In this document: one piece after another, positions 53,087-63,858 of the stretch
How positions within the stretch are numbered: position 1 is the stretch's first letter
How the letters are laid out: every line of letters starts with the position of its first letter
Assembly: GCA_003130835.1 (NCBI GenBank)
Contig: QEXX01000016.1
Span: 43,950-107,949 of the forward strand
Reading direction: 5' to 3'
DNA length: 64,000 nt
Origin: Anaerolineae bacterium
GTDB taxonomy: Bacteria > Chloroflexota > Anaerolineae > Anaerolineales > UBA4823
Notes under the pieces: model-generated
What the model was told of the DNA's origin: nothing
Seen by the model: the letters and a program-made list of their open reading frames with translations, nothing else
The model's database searches: none
Position numbers and translations under genes: made by a program

Positions 53087-54424
53087 CTAGCGAACCAGCA
53101 GCGTGTCCTCGTAGCCATGCAGTTTCAATTCTGCTTCAATGTTAAAGAACAAGTCTCGCACCACACCGACCACAATCAACAAGCCCGCCGAAGAGACCAA
53201 AAGCGGATTCCCGGTCGTACCAAACCGGAAAATCAGACTAATTAGCCAGGGCAAGATTGCAACGATTCCTAGGAACAGAGCACCTGGAAGGGTAATGCGT
53301 CGTAAGACTTTCATCAGATATTTTTGAGTGGGTGCGCCGCGACTGACACCTGGAATCTGCGCTCCAACCTTCTTAAGGTTTTCACCATAGTTCTGTTGCG
53401 AGAAAAGCACGTCCGTGTAAAAGAAGGTGAAGGCAACCACCATAATAAAATACATGATGTAATACAAGGACGTCTCGCCACCAAAATTGCGTTGAATACT
53501 GCGCGCCAAGTTGGCTAACCACTCCACTTGCGAAGTGGCAAAAAAGCTGGCAATGATGGCCGGAAACGTGAGCAGGGATTGGGCAAAGATCAAGGGAATC
53601 ATCCCAGCCATATTAACCATCAGGGGTAATGTGCCTTTCACCGGCATCGACATGCGGTTGCCAACCCGCCGCCCAGGATACATCACCGGAATATTGCGCC
53701 GTCCCTGTTGCACAACCACAATGGCAAAGACGATCAAGCTGGTCATCACAAGAATAAAAATAAGATTAAACCAGCGCCGTTGCTCGTCCGCCATTAAACG
53801 AATGAAACTTTGGGGAATCTGCGAGACGATACCGGAAAAGATGATCAGCGATAAACCCTGATTACGGATACCGTACTCAGAGATCAACTCACCCAACCAA
53901 ATGGCGAACATGGTTCCGGCTGTCATGCTGATGATGATTGTCAAGGAGGGCAATAACGCCTCCCCTCGAAAGCCAAAATTGCGCAGGATTTGTGTCCCAG
54001 CGAAACTGGAAAAGAGGTTAATCTGACCAATCGCCTGTAAAGCCGCCATCGGGACCGCTAACAAGTAAGTCCATTTCTCCATCCATTTTTGCCCTTGGCG
54101 GGGGTCTTCGGTCATCTTTTTCTGCAGCGAAGGAATAATCGGCACCAAAAGTTGCAAAATGATTTGAGCTGTAATGTAGGGATAAACCCCCATTGCCATG
54201 ACCGAGAACTGCGACACGGTACCGCCGGAGAGCAAATCCAACAGGCTCACCAACGTACCGCCCGCAGTCCCGCCGGCCATAATTGAGGCAATTGCCTCAC
54301 GGTTTACGCCTGGCACCGGCACATGCGCCACCAAGCGGAAGATGCCTAAAATCAGTAAGGTAAACAGCAACTTCCGCCGGATGTCCTGCGCCGACCAGAT
54401 ATATCGCCAAGCCGATCGTTTCAT
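53087..54424 (-). CDS. secY: Protein translocase subunit SecY
   Basis: 445 residues with ten membrane helices. The N-terminal IRRKLLFTLLILGIFRLVAHVPVPGVN, the plug region, LLDLLSGGTVSQFSVMAMGVYPYITAQIILQLL and YPGRRVGNRMSMPVKGTLPLMVNMAGMIPLIFA are standard. It forms the protein-conducting channel with SecE and SecG. It follows rplO by 31 nt and precedes adk. Confidence 0.97.
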   Translation of the reverse strand: MKRSAWRYIWSAQDIRRKLLFTLLILGIFRLVAHVPVPGVNREAIASIMAGGTAGGTLVSLLDLLSGGTVSQFSVMAMGVYPYITAQIILQLLVPIIPSLQKKMTEDPRQGQKWMEKWTYLLAVPMAALQAIGQINLFSSFAGTQILRNFGFRGEALLPSLTIIISMTAGTMFAIWLGELISEYGIRNQGLSLIIFSGIVSQIPQSFIRLMADEQRRWFNLIFILVMTSLIVFAIVVVQQGRRNIPVMYPGRRVGNRMSMPVKGTLPLMVNMAGMIPLIFAQSLLTFPAIIASFFATSQVEWLANLARSIQRNFGGETSLYYIMYFIMVVAFTFFYTDVLFSQQNYGENLKKVGAQIPGVSRGAPTQKYLMKVLRRITLPGALFLGIVAILPWLISLIFRFGTTGNPLLVSSAGLLIVVGVVRDLFFNIEAELKLHGYEDTLLVR

Positions 54425-54455
54425 TGTATAGGCTCCTTATTCACTCGCTCCAGAT

Positions 54456-54917
54456 TTAGCCTTCACTCTGGATAAGCTCAACACTGCCACCTGCGGCTTC
54501 AATTTTGGCGCGCGCGCCTTTGCTAACACGATGCACCTTTACCTTTAAGGCAGCTTGAATCTCTCCCTCGCCCAAGATGACGACCGGGTTGCGCTCGTTG
54601 CGCAACAGGCGCGCCTGCGCAAGGGTTTCAGGGGTAATTTCACTGCCATCGGGGAATTGGGTCAATTGATAAAGATTCACCTCGTTGTATTCCACGCGAT
54701 GGATTGGCGTGAACCCAACCCCACGCATGAAGGGTAAGCGGCGGAAGTAGGGCAAGTTGCCACCCTGATGGTACAGCCGCGTTCCTCCTCCTGAGCGCGC
54801 CCCTTGCCCTTTGGTGCCGCGTCCAGCCGTTTTTCCCTGACCGGCTGCAATGCCGCGTCCGACTCGTTTGCGCTCTTTTTTGGAGCCTGGTTGTGGTTTC
54901 AAATCGTGCAATTTCAT
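54456..54917 (-). CDS. rplO: 50S ribosomal protein L15
   Basis: 153 residues. The glycine-rich N-terminus [27 protein letters not shown]-type loop, [15 protein letters not shown] and the C-terminal [19 protein letters not shown] identify L15. The ATG overlaps the rpmD stop (ATGA), so the two are coupled. Confidence 0.97.
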   Translation of the reverse strand: MKLHDLKPQPGSKKERKRVGRGIAAGQGKTAGRGTKGQGARSGGGTRLYHQGGNLPYFRRLPFMRGVGFTPIHRVEYNEVNLYQLTQFPDGSEITPETLAQARLLRNERNPVVILGEGEIQAALKVKVHRVSKGARAKIEAAGGSVELIQSEG

Positions 54918-55126
54918 AACGCGTTCCCTTCTTCTACTTCAACGAGATGGGGGATTTTGGCAATCATCCCTCGCAAAGTTGGGCTATCCGCATGTTCAAC
55001 GGTTTGGTTGAGGCGTCGCAAACCAAGCGCCCGAACTGTTGCCTTTTGGCGTTCCGAATAGCCAATTGGGCTGCGAACCAACGTGATACGTACAGTTTTC
55101 GGTGTTTCTTGTTCTGGTTTAGGCAT
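54914..55126 (-). CDS. rpmD: 50S ribosomal protein L30
   Basis: 70 residues from the ATG at 55126, with GGAGGA just upstream inside the end of rps[39 protein letters not shown]-type sequence is diagnostic. The frame is open upstream to 55162 but this overlaps rpsE. The start overlaps the rpsE stop by eight bases. Confidence 0.95.
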   Translation of the reverse strand: MPKPEQETPKTVRITLVRSPIGYSERQKATVRALGLRRLNQTVEHADSPTLRGMIAKIPHLVEVEEGNAL

Positions 55127-55643
55127 GCTTCCTCCGATCCCAGAAAGGAGTGACATCGGCAAGAGCCTTGCCGCGGCGAGCTGCCTCTGCTTGGGGATCT
55201 TTTAACTGATCCAAAGCAAGCATGGTCGCTTTGACCACATTAAGGAGATTACTACTGCCCAAAGACTTGGTCAAAATATCCGAAATGCCGGCTGCTTCCA
55301 ACACAGCGCGCACACCACCACCGGCAATGACACCCGTTCCCCGTGAAGCTGGCTTGAGAAGCACTTTGGCTCCCCCAATCTTTCCAATCACTTCGTGAGG
55401 AATCGTAGTATCGTAGAGTGCGATCTTGTGCATATTTTTACGCCCGCGTTCCACCGCTTTACGCATGGCATCTTGTACGGCGTTGGCTTTACCCACACCG
55501 ATACCAACCTGTCCGCGGTTATCTCCCACGACAACCGTCACGCGAAAAGCAAAACGCCGGCCGCCTTTGACCACCTTGGCAACTCGCGCAATCTCAACGA
55601 TTCGCTCATCATATTCGGGTTCGTAATCCATATAATCCGTCAT
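55119..55643 (-). CDS. rpsE: 30S ribosomal protein S5
   Basis: 174 residues. [21 protein letters not shown] (S5 dsRNA-binding-like domain), [23 protein letters not shown] and [29 protein letters not shown] are standard. An acidic N-terminal extension ([17 protein letters not shown]) is slightly longer than usual. It lies between rplR and rpmD. Confidence 0.97.
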   Translation of the reverse strand: MTDYMDYEPEYDERIVEIARVAKVVKGGRRFAFRVTVVVGDNRGQVGIGVGKANAVQDAMRKAVERGRKNMHKIALYDTTIPHEVIGKIGGAKVLLKPASRGTGVIAGGGVRAVLEAAGISDILTKSLGSSNLLNVVKATMLALDQLKDPQAEAARRGKALADVTPFWDRRKHA

Positions 55644-55673
55644 GATTTACTCCATCTAGAGAGTCATCCAACT

Positions 55674-56039
55674 CTAAAACTCTAAGCCACCTTCGCGTGC
55701 ACCATCGGCCAGAGCTTTGACCCGCCCGATGTATTTATAACCGCCGCGGTCAAAAACCACCTTCTGGACACCTTTTGCTTTGGCTCGTTCGGCTAAAGCC
55801 AAACCAACCAAGCGAGCTTGTTCTGACTTTTTTAGCCCCTGCAGTTTTTCACGCAGCTCATGATCGATGCTCGAAGCAGCTACAAGTGTATGACCGCAAG
55901 TGTCATCAATAATTTGAGCATAGATTTGCGATAAACTGCGGAAGACGTTCAGGCGCGGGCGATCGGGTGTACCACTGACCCGCTTGCGCACATGAAGATG
56001 CCTGCGAATCCGTGCTTCATTTCGTGATTTCGTAGCCAT
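55674..56039 (-). CDS. rplR: 50S ribosomal protein L18
   Basis: 121 residues from the ATG at 56039. [40 protein letters not shown] and [28 protein letters not shown] fix the family. The upstream open frame overlaps rplF and is not used. It starts one base after the rplF stop. L18 binds 5S rRNA. Confidence 0.97.
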   Translation of the reverse strand: MATKSRNEARIRRHLHVRKRVSGTPDRPRLNVFRSLSQIYAQIIDDTCGHTLVAASSIDHELREKLQGLKKSEQARLVGLALAERAKAKGVQKVVFDRGGYKYIGRVKALADGAREGGLEF

Positions 56040-56040
56040 A

Positions 56041-56586
56041 TTACTTTCCCTTACCCGTTTTACCAGCCTTGCGTCGGACAACTTCGTCGATATAGCGAAT
56101 GCCCTTCCCCTTATAGGGTTCAGGCGGGCGCACACTGCGCACATCCGCCGCAATCTGACCGACTAATTGTTTATCGATGCCCATCACTTTGATTTGACGG
56201 GTTTTTGCATCCACATCGAAGGAAATCCCTTCGGGAGGCTCCATGCGCACAGGATGTGAATAGCCCACGTATAAAACTAAGGTCTTCCCATCCATTTCAG
56301 CACGATAGCCTACACCGTTGATTTCCAGTACTCTTTCAAAACCGTTGCTAACCCCGGTAACCATATTCTGAATCAGAGCGCGGGTCATTCCGTGTAGGGC
56401 GCGATGCCGATCAGCATCGGATGGACGGCGTACCACGATCTGGCTATCCTCCACGCTGACCTGCATCTCACCCGGGAAAACATAGCGGAGTTCTCCTTTC
56501 GGGCCCTTGACTCGAATCGAAGTGCCTTCAATTTGCACCTCAACCCCTTTGGGTATAGTGATCGGCATTCTTCCTATTCGCGACAC
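56041..56586 (-). CDS. rplF: 50S ribosomal protein L6
   Basis: 181 residues. [30 protein letters not shown] and, in the second domain, [25 protein letters not shown] are the usual L6 features. Two tandem alpha/beta domains are visible. Preceded by rpsH (70-base gap) and followed directly by rplR. Confidence 0.97.
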   Translation of the reverse strand: MSRIGRMPITIPKGVEVQIEGTSIRVKGPKGELRYVFPGEMQVSVEDSQIVVRRPSDADRHRALHGMTRALIQNMVTGVSNGFERVLEINGVGYRAEMDGKTLVLYVGYSHPVRMEPPEGISFDVDAKTRQIKVMGIDKQLVGQIAADVRSVRPPEPYKGKGIRYIDEVVRRKAGKTGKGK

Positions 56587-56656
56587 GCTACTTTACCTCC
56601 TTCACAGGTGAAACCGAGGCGGCTCTGCAGCCGTTCTTTTTCACCCATGGATTGTT

Positions 56657-57070
56657 TTACCATATCTTACAGATCACCTCGCCGCCCACTCCTAATTGAC
56701 GAGCGCGCTTGCCAGTCATCACGCCTTTTGGCGTAGATAAGATGGCAATCCCGATCCCCGATAACACCCAAGGGATTTCCTTCTTTCCAGTATATACTCG
56801 TCTGCCAGGACGGCTAACACGTTCCAGACCGGTAATGACCGGTTTCCGATTGCGCCGTTCTCCAACATACTTCAATTGAATGCGGAGAATCTTCTGCCCA
56901 GCGCTTTTACCATCGACGACTTCATAATTGCTAATGTATCCTTCTTCTTGAAGAATTTTCGCAATGGCAACTTTTAGCTTCGAACTGGGCAACGCCACCA
57001 TCGAATGACCGGCCATAATGGCATTGCGGATGCGAGTCAACATATCAGCAATTGGATCATTTACACTCAT
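56657..57070 (-). CDS. rpsH: 30S ribosomal protein S8
   Basis: 137 residues. [18 protein letters not shown] at the start and [27 protein letters not shown] at the end are diagnostic. S8 binds central 16S rRNA and in many bacteria also the spc mRNA. It follows rpsN by 18 nt. Confidence 0.97.
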   Translation of the reverse strand: MSVNDPIADMLTRIRNAIMAGHSMVALPSSKLKVAIAKILQEEGYISNYEVVDGKSAGQKILRIQLKYVGERRNRKPVITGLERVSRPGRRVYTGKKEIPWVLSGIGIAILSTPKGVMTGKRARQLGVGGEVICKIW

Positions 57071-57088
57071 CTTTCACACTCCATCCGT

Positions 57089-57271
57089 CTACCACGAAGA
57101 CTTCGTAACGCCGGGGATTTTGCCCTGCAAAGCAATTTCGCGGAAGCAAATGCGGCACAATCCAAAGCGTCGCATGTAGCCTCGCGGCCTTCCACAAATT
57201 TTGCACCGATTTCGTACCCGATTAGGGTACTTGCGGCGTGTTTCTCGAATCATCATGCATTTCTTTGCCAT
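57089..57271 (-). CDS. rpsN: 30S ribosomal protein S14 type Z
   Basis: 60 residues, the short zinc-binding form. The four ligands are in [11 protein letters not shown] and [10 protein letters not shown] (C-x2-C twice). It ends [11 protein letters not shown] as usual. It starts three bases after the rplE stop. The long, zinc-free form is not seen in this window. Confidence 0.97.
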   Translation of the reverse strand: MAKKCMMIRETRRKYPNRVRNRCKICGRPRGYMRRFGLCRICFREIALQGKIPGVTKSSW

Positions 57272-57274
57272 GTT

Positions 57275-57820
57275 CTACCCATCCTTCTTGAAGGGCATGC
57301 CTAATAGTTTGAGTAATTGACGTCCTTCTTCATCTGTACGCGCAGAGGTGACAATGCTAATTTCCAAGCCACGCAGCTTATCAATTTTGTCATAATCGAT
57401 CTCCGGAAAGACCAATTGCTCACGCAAACCGAGCGTATAGTTGCCGCGGCCATCAAACGCATCGGTTGGAACGCCACGAAAATCGCGCACCCGCGGCAAA
57501 GCGATGTTCATCAAACGATCCAAAAAGTCCCACATGCGCTCGCCGCGCAAGGTCACTTTGACCCCGATTGCGCGCCCCTCGCGCAGTTTGAAGGCGGCAA
57601 TGCTTTTGCGCGCTTTGGTGATCACCGGCTTTTGTCCGGTGATTTTTGTGATGTCTTCTACGGCTGCCTCTAACGCTTTCGGATTATCCAAGGCTTCACC
57701 AACACCGACATTGACGACCACCTTTTTGATTCTCGGAACTTGCATGACATTGGTCAAGTTCAGGCTTTTCATCAATGCGGGTGCGACTTCTTTTCGATAT
57801 CTTTCTTTCAAATGGCTCAT
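57275..57820 (-). CDS. rplE: 50S ribosomal protein L5
   Basis: 181 residues. [43 protein letters not shown] and [23 protein letters not shown] are standard. L5 binds 5S rRNA with L18. It lies 18 nt after rplX. Confidence 0.97.
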   Translation of the reverse strand: MSHLKERYRKEVAPALMKSLNLTNVMQVPRIKKVVVNVGVGEALDNPKALEAAVEDITKITGQKPVITKARKSIAAFKLREGRAIGVKVTLRGERMWDFLDRLMNIALPRVRDFRGVPTDAFDGRGNYTLGLREQLVFPEIDYDKIDKLRGLEISIVTSARTDEEGRQLLKLLGMPFKKDG

Positions 57821-57837
57821 ACCGTACTCCCTGCGGA

Positions 57838-58170
57838 TTAGTCAATCCACGCCTGACATTTCTTGCAAACCCGATGCACGCCATCGCCTTCACGGGCAAT
57901 GCCTACCCGCGTCGGCTGATCGCACTTGGGGCAAACAAGCATAACATTGGAGATATGGATTGGACCTTCAAACTCAACGATCCCGGGGGTAATGTTACGG
58001 CGGCCTTGGGTCTGAACAGCGCGTTGATGCTTCTTGCGCATATTGACACCTTGGACAACAACGCGCTGTTCGTCCACCAAGACCCGAATCACCTCGCCCC
58101 GTTTGCCGCGGTCTTCTTCTCTGCCGGAGATCACTTCGACCTTATCGCCTTTGCGAATTTTCACCTTCAT
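57838..58170 (-). CDS. rplX: 50S ribosomal protein L24
   Basis: 110 residues from the ATG at 58170, which has GAGGAG eight bases upstream; a start nine bases earlier is possible. [29 protein letters not shown] is the KOW motif, and [27 protein letters not shown] adds two CxxC pairs that may bind zinc, a feature of some L24 proteins. Confidence 0.96.
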   Translation of the reverse strand: MKVKIRKGDKVEVISGREEDRGKRGEVIRVLVDEQRVVVQGVNMRKKHQRAVQTQGRRNITPGIVEFEGPIHISNVMLVCPKCDQPTRVGIAREGDGVHRVCKKCQAWID

Positions 58171-58187
58171 CGCTAACACTCCTCTCC

Positions 58188-58559
58188 CTACAGCACTTCC
58201 GGCGCCAAAGAGACGATCTTCATAAAACCTTTTTCACGCAGTTCACGCGCCACAGGGCCGAAAATACGGGTGCCTTTGGGATTTTTGCCATCGGTGTCCA
58301 AAATGACGGCCGCGTTGTCATCGAAGCGAATATACGATCCGTCTTCACGCCGCCACTCTTTGGCACATCGTACAACCACAGCTTTGACAATCTCGCTTTT
58401 CTTTACAGCTCCGTGCGGGGCAGCGGATTTGACCGTCGCAATGACCACATCCCCTACACGCCCATACCGGCGCGTTGAACCCCCCATGATGTGAATAACC
58501 AAAATTTCACGGGCACCAGTGTTATCCGCTACTTTCAAGCGCGACTCTTGTTGAATCAT
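58188..58559 (-). CDS. rplN: 50S ribosomal protein L14
   Basis: 123 residues, full length. [28 protein letters not shown] and [31 protein letters not shown] are diagnostic. Its start overlaps the rpsQ stop (ATGA). Confidence 0.98.
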   Translation of the reverse strand: MIQQESRLKVADNTGAREILVIHIMGGSTRRYGRVGDVVIATVKSAAPHGAVKKSEIVKAVVVRCAKEWRREDGSYIRFDDNAAVILDTDGKNPKGTRIFGPVARELREKGFMKIVSLAPEVL

Positions 58560-58840
58560 GCCCCACCTCCTTGCGCTAGGTTTGGCGCTTCAACACCTAC
58601 CTGATGACGCACAATCGCTTCAACCACCCAACGCTTGCGTCGCGAGAGCGGTCGGCTTTCAACGATCCGCACCTGATCGCCAATTTGGCAATTTAATTCA
58701 TCGTGTGCCATAAAGCGTCGCTTGCTGCGCACCACTTTCTTATATAACTGATGGATATAGGTGCGGCTAACTTCAACCACAACCGTTTTCTGCATTTTGT
58801 TGCTGATTACCACACCGGTCAATCTACGACGGGTATTCAT
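58556..58840 (-). CDS. rpsQ: 30S ribosomal protein S17
   Basis: 94 residues. [24 protein letters not shown] and [25 protein letters not shown] fit S17. It overlaps rpmC upstream and rplN downstream by four bases each, so the three are coupled. Confidence 0.97.
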   Translation of the reverse strand: MNTRRRLTGVVISNKMQKTVVVEVSRTYIHQLYKKVVRSKRRFMAHDELNCQIGDQVRIVESRPLSRRKRWVVEAIVRHQVGVEAPNLAQGGGA

Positions 58841-59049
58841 TTTTCACTCTCCCTGACAATTGAGAGTTGGCGTTCGCGTTGAATGGTCAACAATCGCGCT
58901 AACTCTCGACGGGTCTGCCGCAGTGCCGAAGTATCCGTAAGGCTTCCCATCGCCAGTTGAAAGCGCAAATTCATCAACGCTTCACGGGTTTCGTTGATCT
59001 TTTTCTGCAATTCGGCATCAGACAAGGCTCTCATCTCACTCACTTTCAT
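58837..59049 (-). CDS. rpmC: 50S ribosomal protein L29
   Basis: 70 residues, a two-helix protein: [33 protein letters not shown] and the second helix with [15 protein letters not shown]. It overlaps rplP by four bases and rpsQ by four bases. L29 lies at the ribosome tunnel exit. Confidence 0.97.
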   Translation of the reverse strand: MKVSEMRALSDAELQKKINETREALMNLRFQLAMGSLTDTSALRQTRRELARLLTIQRERQLSIVRESEK

Positions 59050-59477
59050 GCCTCGCCTCCTGCTCGCTCTAGGCGGTTGACGATCTTGGTTTTGATCGAG
59101 AATTTATATTGAGCCAGACGGAGCGCTTCATGCGCTACATCTTCTGGCAAACCGCCCCCCACCTCGAACATGATTCGGCCTGGTTTAACAACCGCCACCC
59201 AATATTCGACATTGCCTTTGCCTTTTCCCATGCGAGTTTCAGCCGGCTTCTTGGTCACCGGTTTATCGGGGAAAATGCGAATCCAGATTTTGCCGCGGCG
59301 GCGCATTGCCCTTACAATCGCCCGCCGCGCTGCTTCAATTTGCCGCGCCGTCACCCAACCGGGTTCCAGCGCTTGTAAACCGTAATCTCCAAAGGAAATT
59401 TCTGAACCGCGGTAGGCTTTGCCTTTCATGCGGCCACGCATTTGCTTCCGCCATTTGACACGCTTTGGCATTAACAT
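59046..59477 (-). CDS. rplP: 50S ribosomal protein L16
   Basis: 143 residues from the ATG at 59477, preceded by GAGGG; the longer frame lacks the L16 start [49 protein letters not shown]-like centre is well conserved. It overlaps rpmC. Confidence 0.97.
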   Translation of the reverse strand: MLMPKRVKWRKQMRGRMKGKAYRGSEISFGDYGLQALEPGWVTARQIEAARRAIVRAMRRRGKIWIRIFPDKPVTKKPAETRMGKGKGNVEYWVAVVKPGRIMFEVGGGLPEDVAHEALRLAQYKFSIKTKIVNRLERAGGEA

Positions 59478-59552
59478 AATTGCACCCTCGTCTTCATCCT
59501 CGAATTCTCTGCGGTCTGCCTGCCAGATGGGGCAAACCAGCACGTTAAGAAA

Positions 59553-60230
59553 CTATTCACTAACATAAACTCCTTCTGTGGTTTCCACCATCTCCTCGGT
59601 TTCCAACCTTGCTTCACCGCGATAAATCCACACCTTAACCCCGATGATCCCATAGGTCGTCAAAGCGGTTGTTTTAGCAAAATCAATGTCTGCCCGAAGG
59701 GTTTGGCGGGGAACTTGGCCTTCGCGCATATTGACCGTGCGCGCCATCTCGGCACCACTCAGGCGACCACCGATCTCAACGCGAATACCTTGCGCGCCTT
59801 GACGCATGGCCTGTTGAATAGCCCGTTTCATCGCTCGTTGGTAGGAAATGCGGCGTTCAAGCTGTTCTGCAATCGTGGTTGCCACCAGATAAGCATCTAA
59901 ATCCGGGTAGGGAATTTCTTTAATCTCTAAATCGATCTTCTTCCCAACCAACTGCTCCAATTCCATTCGCATCTTCTTGACGCTTTCTCCTTTACGCCCG
60001 ATGAGCACACCAGGTTTAGCGGTATTGACCACCACCTTCACCTTGCCCGGGAAGCGTTCGATTTCGACGCGGGAAACACCGGCGCGGGGAGCCTCGTTTA
60101 GCACGATCTGGCGAATTTGAAAGTCTTGATGGAGCTGGTCAACATACTCATTCCCTTCGGCATACCAGCGACCTTCCCAGGTCTTATTGATTTTCAAACG
60201 AAATCCGATTGGATGAACTTTACGACCCAT
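59553..60230 (-). CDS. rpsC: 30S ribosomal protein S3
   Basis: 225 residues from the ATG at 60230 (MGRKVHPIGFRLKINKTW). The KH domain (GVSRVEIERFPGKVKVVVNTAKPGVLIGRKGE) and the C-terminal domain with IGGRLSGAEMARTVNMREGQVP are intact. The upstream open frame overlaps rplV and is rejected. It lies 19 nt after rplV. Confidence 0.97.
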   Translation of the reverse strand: MGRKVHPIGFRLKINKTWEGRWYAEGNEYVDQLHQDFQIRQIVLNEAPRAGVSRVEIERFPGKVKVVVNTAKPGVLIGRKGESVKKMRMELEQLVGKKIDLEIKEIPYPDLDAYLVATTIAEQLERRISYQRAMKRAIQQAMRQGAQGIRVEIGGRLSGAEMARTVNMREGQVPRQTLRADIDFAKTTALTTYGIIGVKVWIYRGEARLETEEMVETTEGVYVSE

Positions 60231-60249
60231 AAATTTCTCCTTACTTAGA

Positions 60250-60591
60250 CTACTCTTTTTCGCGCAAAATGACCGTGATATGAGAAGCGCGCCGCAACCA
60301 CGGTTTAAACCGCCCCCGCGCCCCGAACTTACGCCACTTGCGGGTGGGAGCTTCGTTGGCATAGATCGTGTGAATATATAGGTCTTCTTGGTTTAGGCCA
60401 AAATTTTCTTCCGCATTCGCTACCGCAGAGTTGATCAATTTCAGCAACGGGGTCGCTGCTGCCTGAGGAGCAAAGCGGAGGATATCCTGAGCCTCACCGA
60501 CCTTTTTCCCGCGCACCAGATCAACCAACAGGCGCACTTTCTGCGGTGAATACGGGACATAACTGACATGAGCGCGAACATCAATACTCAT
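60250..60591 (-). CDS. rplV: 50S ribosomal protein L22
   Basis: 113 residues. VSYVPYSPQKVRLLVDLVRGKKVGEAQDIL and the tunnel-reaching loop with RKWRKFGARGRFKPWLRRASHITVIL are standard. It overlaps rpsS by one base. Confidence 0.97.
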   Translation of the reverse strand: MSIDVRAHVSYVPYSPQKVRLLVDLVRGKKVGEAQDILRFAPQAAATPLLKLINSAVANAEENFGLNQEDLYIHTIYANEAPTRKWRKFGARGRFKPWLRRASHITVILREKE

Positions 60592-60875
60592 TACTTCTTC
60601 CCTCGCTTCACTTTCTTTTCTGCCACGTGACCGCGGAAGGTCCGTGTGGGGGCAAATTCTCCCAATTTATGACCGACCATGTTCTCGGTGATATAGATCG
60701 GCACATGCCGCCGACCGTCGTGAACGGCAATGGTATGGCCGACCATTTGCGGAAATATCGTACTATCGCGGCTCCACGTGCGAATGACTTTCTTTTCGCC
60801 TTTTTCATTCATCGCTTCAATACGAAGAAGCAATTTTGGATCTACGAACGGACCTTTTTTTAGTGATCGTCCCAT
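60591..60875 (-). CDS. rpsS: 30S ribosomal protein S19
   Basis: 94 residues. [53 protein letters not shown] and the basic tail are diagnostic. It lies 45 nt after rplB. Confidence 0.97.
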   Translation of the reverse strand: MGRSLKKGPFVDPKLLLRIEAMNEKGEKKVIRTWSRDSTIFPQMVGHTIAVHDGRRHVPIYITENMVGHKLGEFAPTRTFRGHVAEKKVKRGKK

Positions 60876-60920
60876 TCCATCTTCTCCATTCGGTTCTACA
60901 TCCGTTTCATTTTCATCGGT

Positions 60921-61757
60921 TTAGCGTCGTTTCTTACTGCGCCGACGCACAATATATTGATCGGTTTGCTTATTCCGCCGTGTCTTATAGCCACGCGTTG
61001 GTTTGCCCCAGGGGCTTTTCGGGCCCGGCATACCGATCGGTTGCCGCCCTTCCCCACCGCCATGAGGGTGATCACGGGGACTCATTGCCGTACCGCGCAC
61101 CGTTGGGCGAATGCCCAAATGCCGTTTGCGTCCGGCTTTACCCAGCTTAATATTGCTGTGATCGACATTCCCAACTTGACCAATGGTGGCATAGCACTGC
61201 TGTAAAACCAAGCGCACCTCGCCAGAAGGTAAACGAATTTGTGCATAATTCCCTTCTTTTGCCAGCAGTTGCGCTGCGCTCCCAGCCGCTCGCACCAATT
61301 GCCCGCCCTTGCCGACCTTGAGTTCGATGTTGTGTACCATGGTTCCAACCGGAATATTGGCGATCGGCAAGCTATTGCCCGGACGAATTTCCGCCGTCGG
61401 CCCAGCCATGACGGTATCGCCAACTTTCAGTTCAAGTGGGGCGATAATATATCGTTTTTCACCATCTGCATAATGCAAGAGAGCTAAGCGAGCCGTGCGA
61501 TTGGGATCGTATTCAATGGCAGCTACTCGGGCGGGGATGCCTCTCTTATCCCGCTTGAAGTCCACGATGCGGATAAAGCGGCGATTGCCACCCCCACGAT
61601 GGCGAACGGTTACTCGCCCATAAACGTTGCGACCACCTTTCTTGCGTAACGGAACGATCAACGAGCGCTCCGGGATCGTCTTGGTGATCTCTTCAAAAGT
61701 ATAGCCGGTCATGCCACGTTGACCGGGGGTTGTCGGTTTGTACGTTTTAACAGCCAT
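60921..61757 (-). CDS. rplB: 50S ribosomal protein L2
   Basis: 278 residues. [20 protein letters not shown], the peptidyl-transferase-near loop [17 protein letters not shown] and the basic tail [19 protein letters not shown] are standard. The ATG at 61757 overlaps the rplW stop by one base. Confidence 0.98.
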   Translation of the reverse strand: MAVKTYKPTTPGQRGMTGYTFEEITKTIPERSLIVPLRKKGGRNVYGRVTVRHRGGGNRRFIRIVDFKRDKRGIPARVAAIEYDPNRTARLALLHYADGEKRYIIAPLELKVGDTVMAGPTAEIRPGNSLPIANIPVGTMVHNIELKVGKGGQLVRAAGSAAQLLAKEGNYAQIRLPSGEVRLVLQQCYATIGQVGNVDHSNIKLGKAGRKRHLGIRPTVRGTAMSPRDHPHGGGEGRQPIGMPGPKSPWGKPTRGYKTRRNKQTDQYIVRRRSKKRR

Positions 61758-62059
61758 TACTTCACCCCTTCAAAGATGGGTATGGTATCACCAGGTGCCA
61801 AGGTGACAATCGCTTTCTTATAACCACTGCGCCGCACCCGTAGGCGCCGATTCCTAGCTCGGCGTGTCCGTTTGGCGGGGAGGTTAATCACATTGACCCG
61901 CAAGACATCGACGTCAAAAAGAAGCTCAACAGCATCTTTGATTAAGGTCTTGCTTGCATCTGGAGCAACTTCAAAGACATATTGATGCAGATCGGCATTC
62001 AAGTAATTGGATTTTTCCGTGATGATCGGACGGCGTAAAACATCATAAATCGTCGACAT
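61757..62059 (-). CDS. rplW: 50S ribosomal protein L23
   Basis: 100 residues from the ATG at 62059 ([17 protein letters not shown]). [35 protein letters not shown] and the basic loop [20 protein letters not shown] are typical. It lies 13 nt after rplD. Confidence 0.97.
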   Translation of the reverse strand: MSTIYDVLRRPIITEKSNYLNADLHQYVFEVAPDASKTLIKDAVELLFDVDVLRVNVINLPAKRTRRARNRRLRVRRSGYKKAIVTLAPGDTIPIFEGVK

Positions 62060-62072
62060 GTCTGCCTCCAAC

Positions 62073-62702
62073 CTATCCTAAAAACGATACCAGCACATCC
62101 AAGGCTTTGAGAGGCATGACAACTTTGTCATACTTCAACAAATCCCGAATGTTGAGGTAATTTGCCAATAAGGTCTTGGCATCCGGCAGATTGTTGGTGG
62201 AACGGATAACCGGCTCATACAGGGCATCTTTAGAGGGAATCAAAATCAACGCACTTGCGTCCCCAACCAAACGATCGAGAGCTTGAGCCATTAGGCGGGT
62301 TTTCGCCTCAGGCAAGGTTAACTCATCCAAAACCACAATGCCCTGTCCAGCAGCTTTGATAGATAGGGCTGAACGCAAGGCTGCCCGACGCATTTTCTTA
62401 GGCATCCTTTGGTCGTAATCGCGCGGTTTTGGCGTATGTACCTTGCCACCTCCAACCCACTGCGGAGCACGCCGCGAACCTTGTCTCGCTCGTCCGGTAC
62501 CCTTTTGTCGCCAGGGCTTTTGACCGCCACCTTCGACTTCACTGCGTCCCTTGGTCTTATGAGTCCCTAAGCGTGCGTTCGCCATCTGACGGACATAAGC
62601 CTGATGCATCAGGCTGACGTTCGTTGGGGCTTCGAAGATCGCCGCCGGCAACTCGACCGTACTTACTTTTTCACCTTGGATATTCAAAACATCTACAATC
62701 AT
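62073..62702 (-). CDS. rplD: 50S ribosomal protein L4
   Basis: 209 residues from the ATG at 62702. The extended tunnel loop [37 protein letters not shown]-type region is well conserved, and KAVLLSALSIK-like and [14 protein letters not shown] segments complete it. In proteobacteria L4 regulates this operon; I see no evidence for that here. Confidence 0.97.
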   Translation of the reverse strand: MIVDVLNIQGEKVSTVELPAAIFEAPTNVSLMHQAYVRQMANARLGTHKTKGRSEVEGGGQKPWRQKGTGRARQGSRRAPQWVGGGKVHTPKPRDYDQRMPKKMRRAALRSALSIKAAGQGIVVLDELTLPEAKTRLMAQALDRLVGDASALILIPSKDALYEPVIRSTNNLPDAKTLLANYLNIRDLLKYDKVVMPLKALDVLVSFLG

Positions 62703-62716
62703 TCCAACGCTCCTCA

Positions 62717-63349
62717 TTACTGCTTGCGAGCTCCCTTGATCATCAGCAAGCCGCCTTTTGGACCGGGCACCGCTCCCCGCACACCAAGCAGGTTTCGTTC
62801 TCCATCCACCAACACAACCTTTAGGTTCTGAACGGTTACGCGCTCGTTGCCCATGTGGCCTGGGCCGCGTGAGCCTTTGAACACTCGCCCAGGGGTCGTG
62901 CCGGAGCTACGCGCCCCAGGAGCACGCCATCGATCGGATTGACCATGCGTTTTCTTGCCACCGCCGAAGTGGTAGCGCTTCACAGCTCCCGCAAAGCCCT
63001 TCCCCTTGCTGATGCCGGTGACATCCACCAATTCACCAGGGGTAAACACCTGATCTACTGTCACCTTATCACCTTCAGAGACCTCGGGCTGTTTTTCGCG
63101 AAACTCGCGTAAAAAGCGCAACGGAGGAAGATTGTTGCGCTTCAGGTGCCCGAGTTCACCGGCAGTCAGTCGCTTTGGCTTAACTTCTTCAAAGCCCAGT
63201 TGGACTGCGGTATAGCCATCCTTCTCAACGGTTCGGATCTGTGTAACGTAACACGGTCCGGCCTCGATCAAAGTAACCGGAATAGCCACGCCCGACTCGT
63301 CGAAGACCTGAGTCATACCGACTTTTTTGCCAAGTAGCCCTTTTAACAT
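62717..63349 (-). CDS. rplC: 50S ribosomal protein L3
   Basis: 210 residues. [50 protein letters not shown]-like centre and [22 protein letters not shown] are diagnostic. A 193-base spacer separates it from rpsJ, unusually long within this packed operon. Confidence 0.97.
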   Translation of the reverse strand: MLKGLLGKKVGMTQVFDESGVAIPVTLIEAGPCYVTQIRTVEKDGYTAVQLGFEEVKPKRLTAGELGHLKRNNLPPLRFLREFREKQPEVSEGDKVTVDQVFTPGELVDVTGISKGKGFAGAVKRYHFGGGKKTHGQSDRWRAPGARSSGTTPGRVFKGSRGPGHMGNERVTVQNLKVVLVDGERNLLGVRGAVPGPKGGLLMIKGARKQ

Positions 63350-63508
63350 CTCAATTGTCTCCTATAATCAAAAATCATCTTGCGGGACTGTCAGTCTGGG
63401 CACGACTGCATCATCCCTGCCCGCAACGCAGTCACACGATCTGCCGCACAACAGCGCGAATTTTGGGTGCACGTACAGGATCGTTCTTGCGCTGCCTATC
63501 TTTCGATG

Positions 63509-63529
63509 CGAAAGGTTGTTTTCCTTTCG
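63509..63529 (-). other. Hairpin in the rpsJ-rplC spacer
   Basis: CGAAAGG (63509-63515) pairs with CCTTTCG (63523-63529) over seven bases, starting 14 nt past the rpsJ stop. No T run follows on the minus strand. It may be a partial terminator or a leader structure of the rplC transcript within the 193-base gap. Confidence 0.4.
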
Positions 63530-63542
63530 CCTTGCTCACTTG

Positions 63543-63851
63543 TTAAATCTTGATCTCGATATCCACTCCCGCAGGGAGATTCAATCTCATCAACATGTCA
63601 ATCGTCTTTGAATCTGGATCCAACACATCAATCAGCCGATTATGGGTGCGAATTTCAAAATGTTCATGAGAGTCCTTGTCGATGAACGTTGAGCGCCGCA
63701 CGGTAAAGCGTTCAATACGAGTTGGCAAAGGCACCGGACCGACTACCCGGGCGCCCGTTCGCTCGGCAGTCTCAACAATTCGCTTTGCCGACTGATCGAG
63801 TACACGATGATCGTATGCTTTAAGCCGAATGCGTATTTTCTGTTTAGCCAT
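63543..63851 (-). CDS. rpsJ: 30S ribosomal protein S10
   Basis: 102 residues. [59 protein letters not shown] and the C-terminal [14 protein letters not shown] are diagnostic. S10 (NusE) also takes part in transcription antitermination. It lies 7 nt after tuf. Confidence 0.97.
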   Translation of the reverse strand: MAKQKIRIRLKAYDHRVLDQSAKRIVETAERTGARVVGPVPLPTRIERFTVRRSTFIDKDSHEHFEIRTHNRLIDVLDPDSKTIDMLMRLNLPAGVDIEIKI

Positions 63852-63858
63852 ATCCTAC

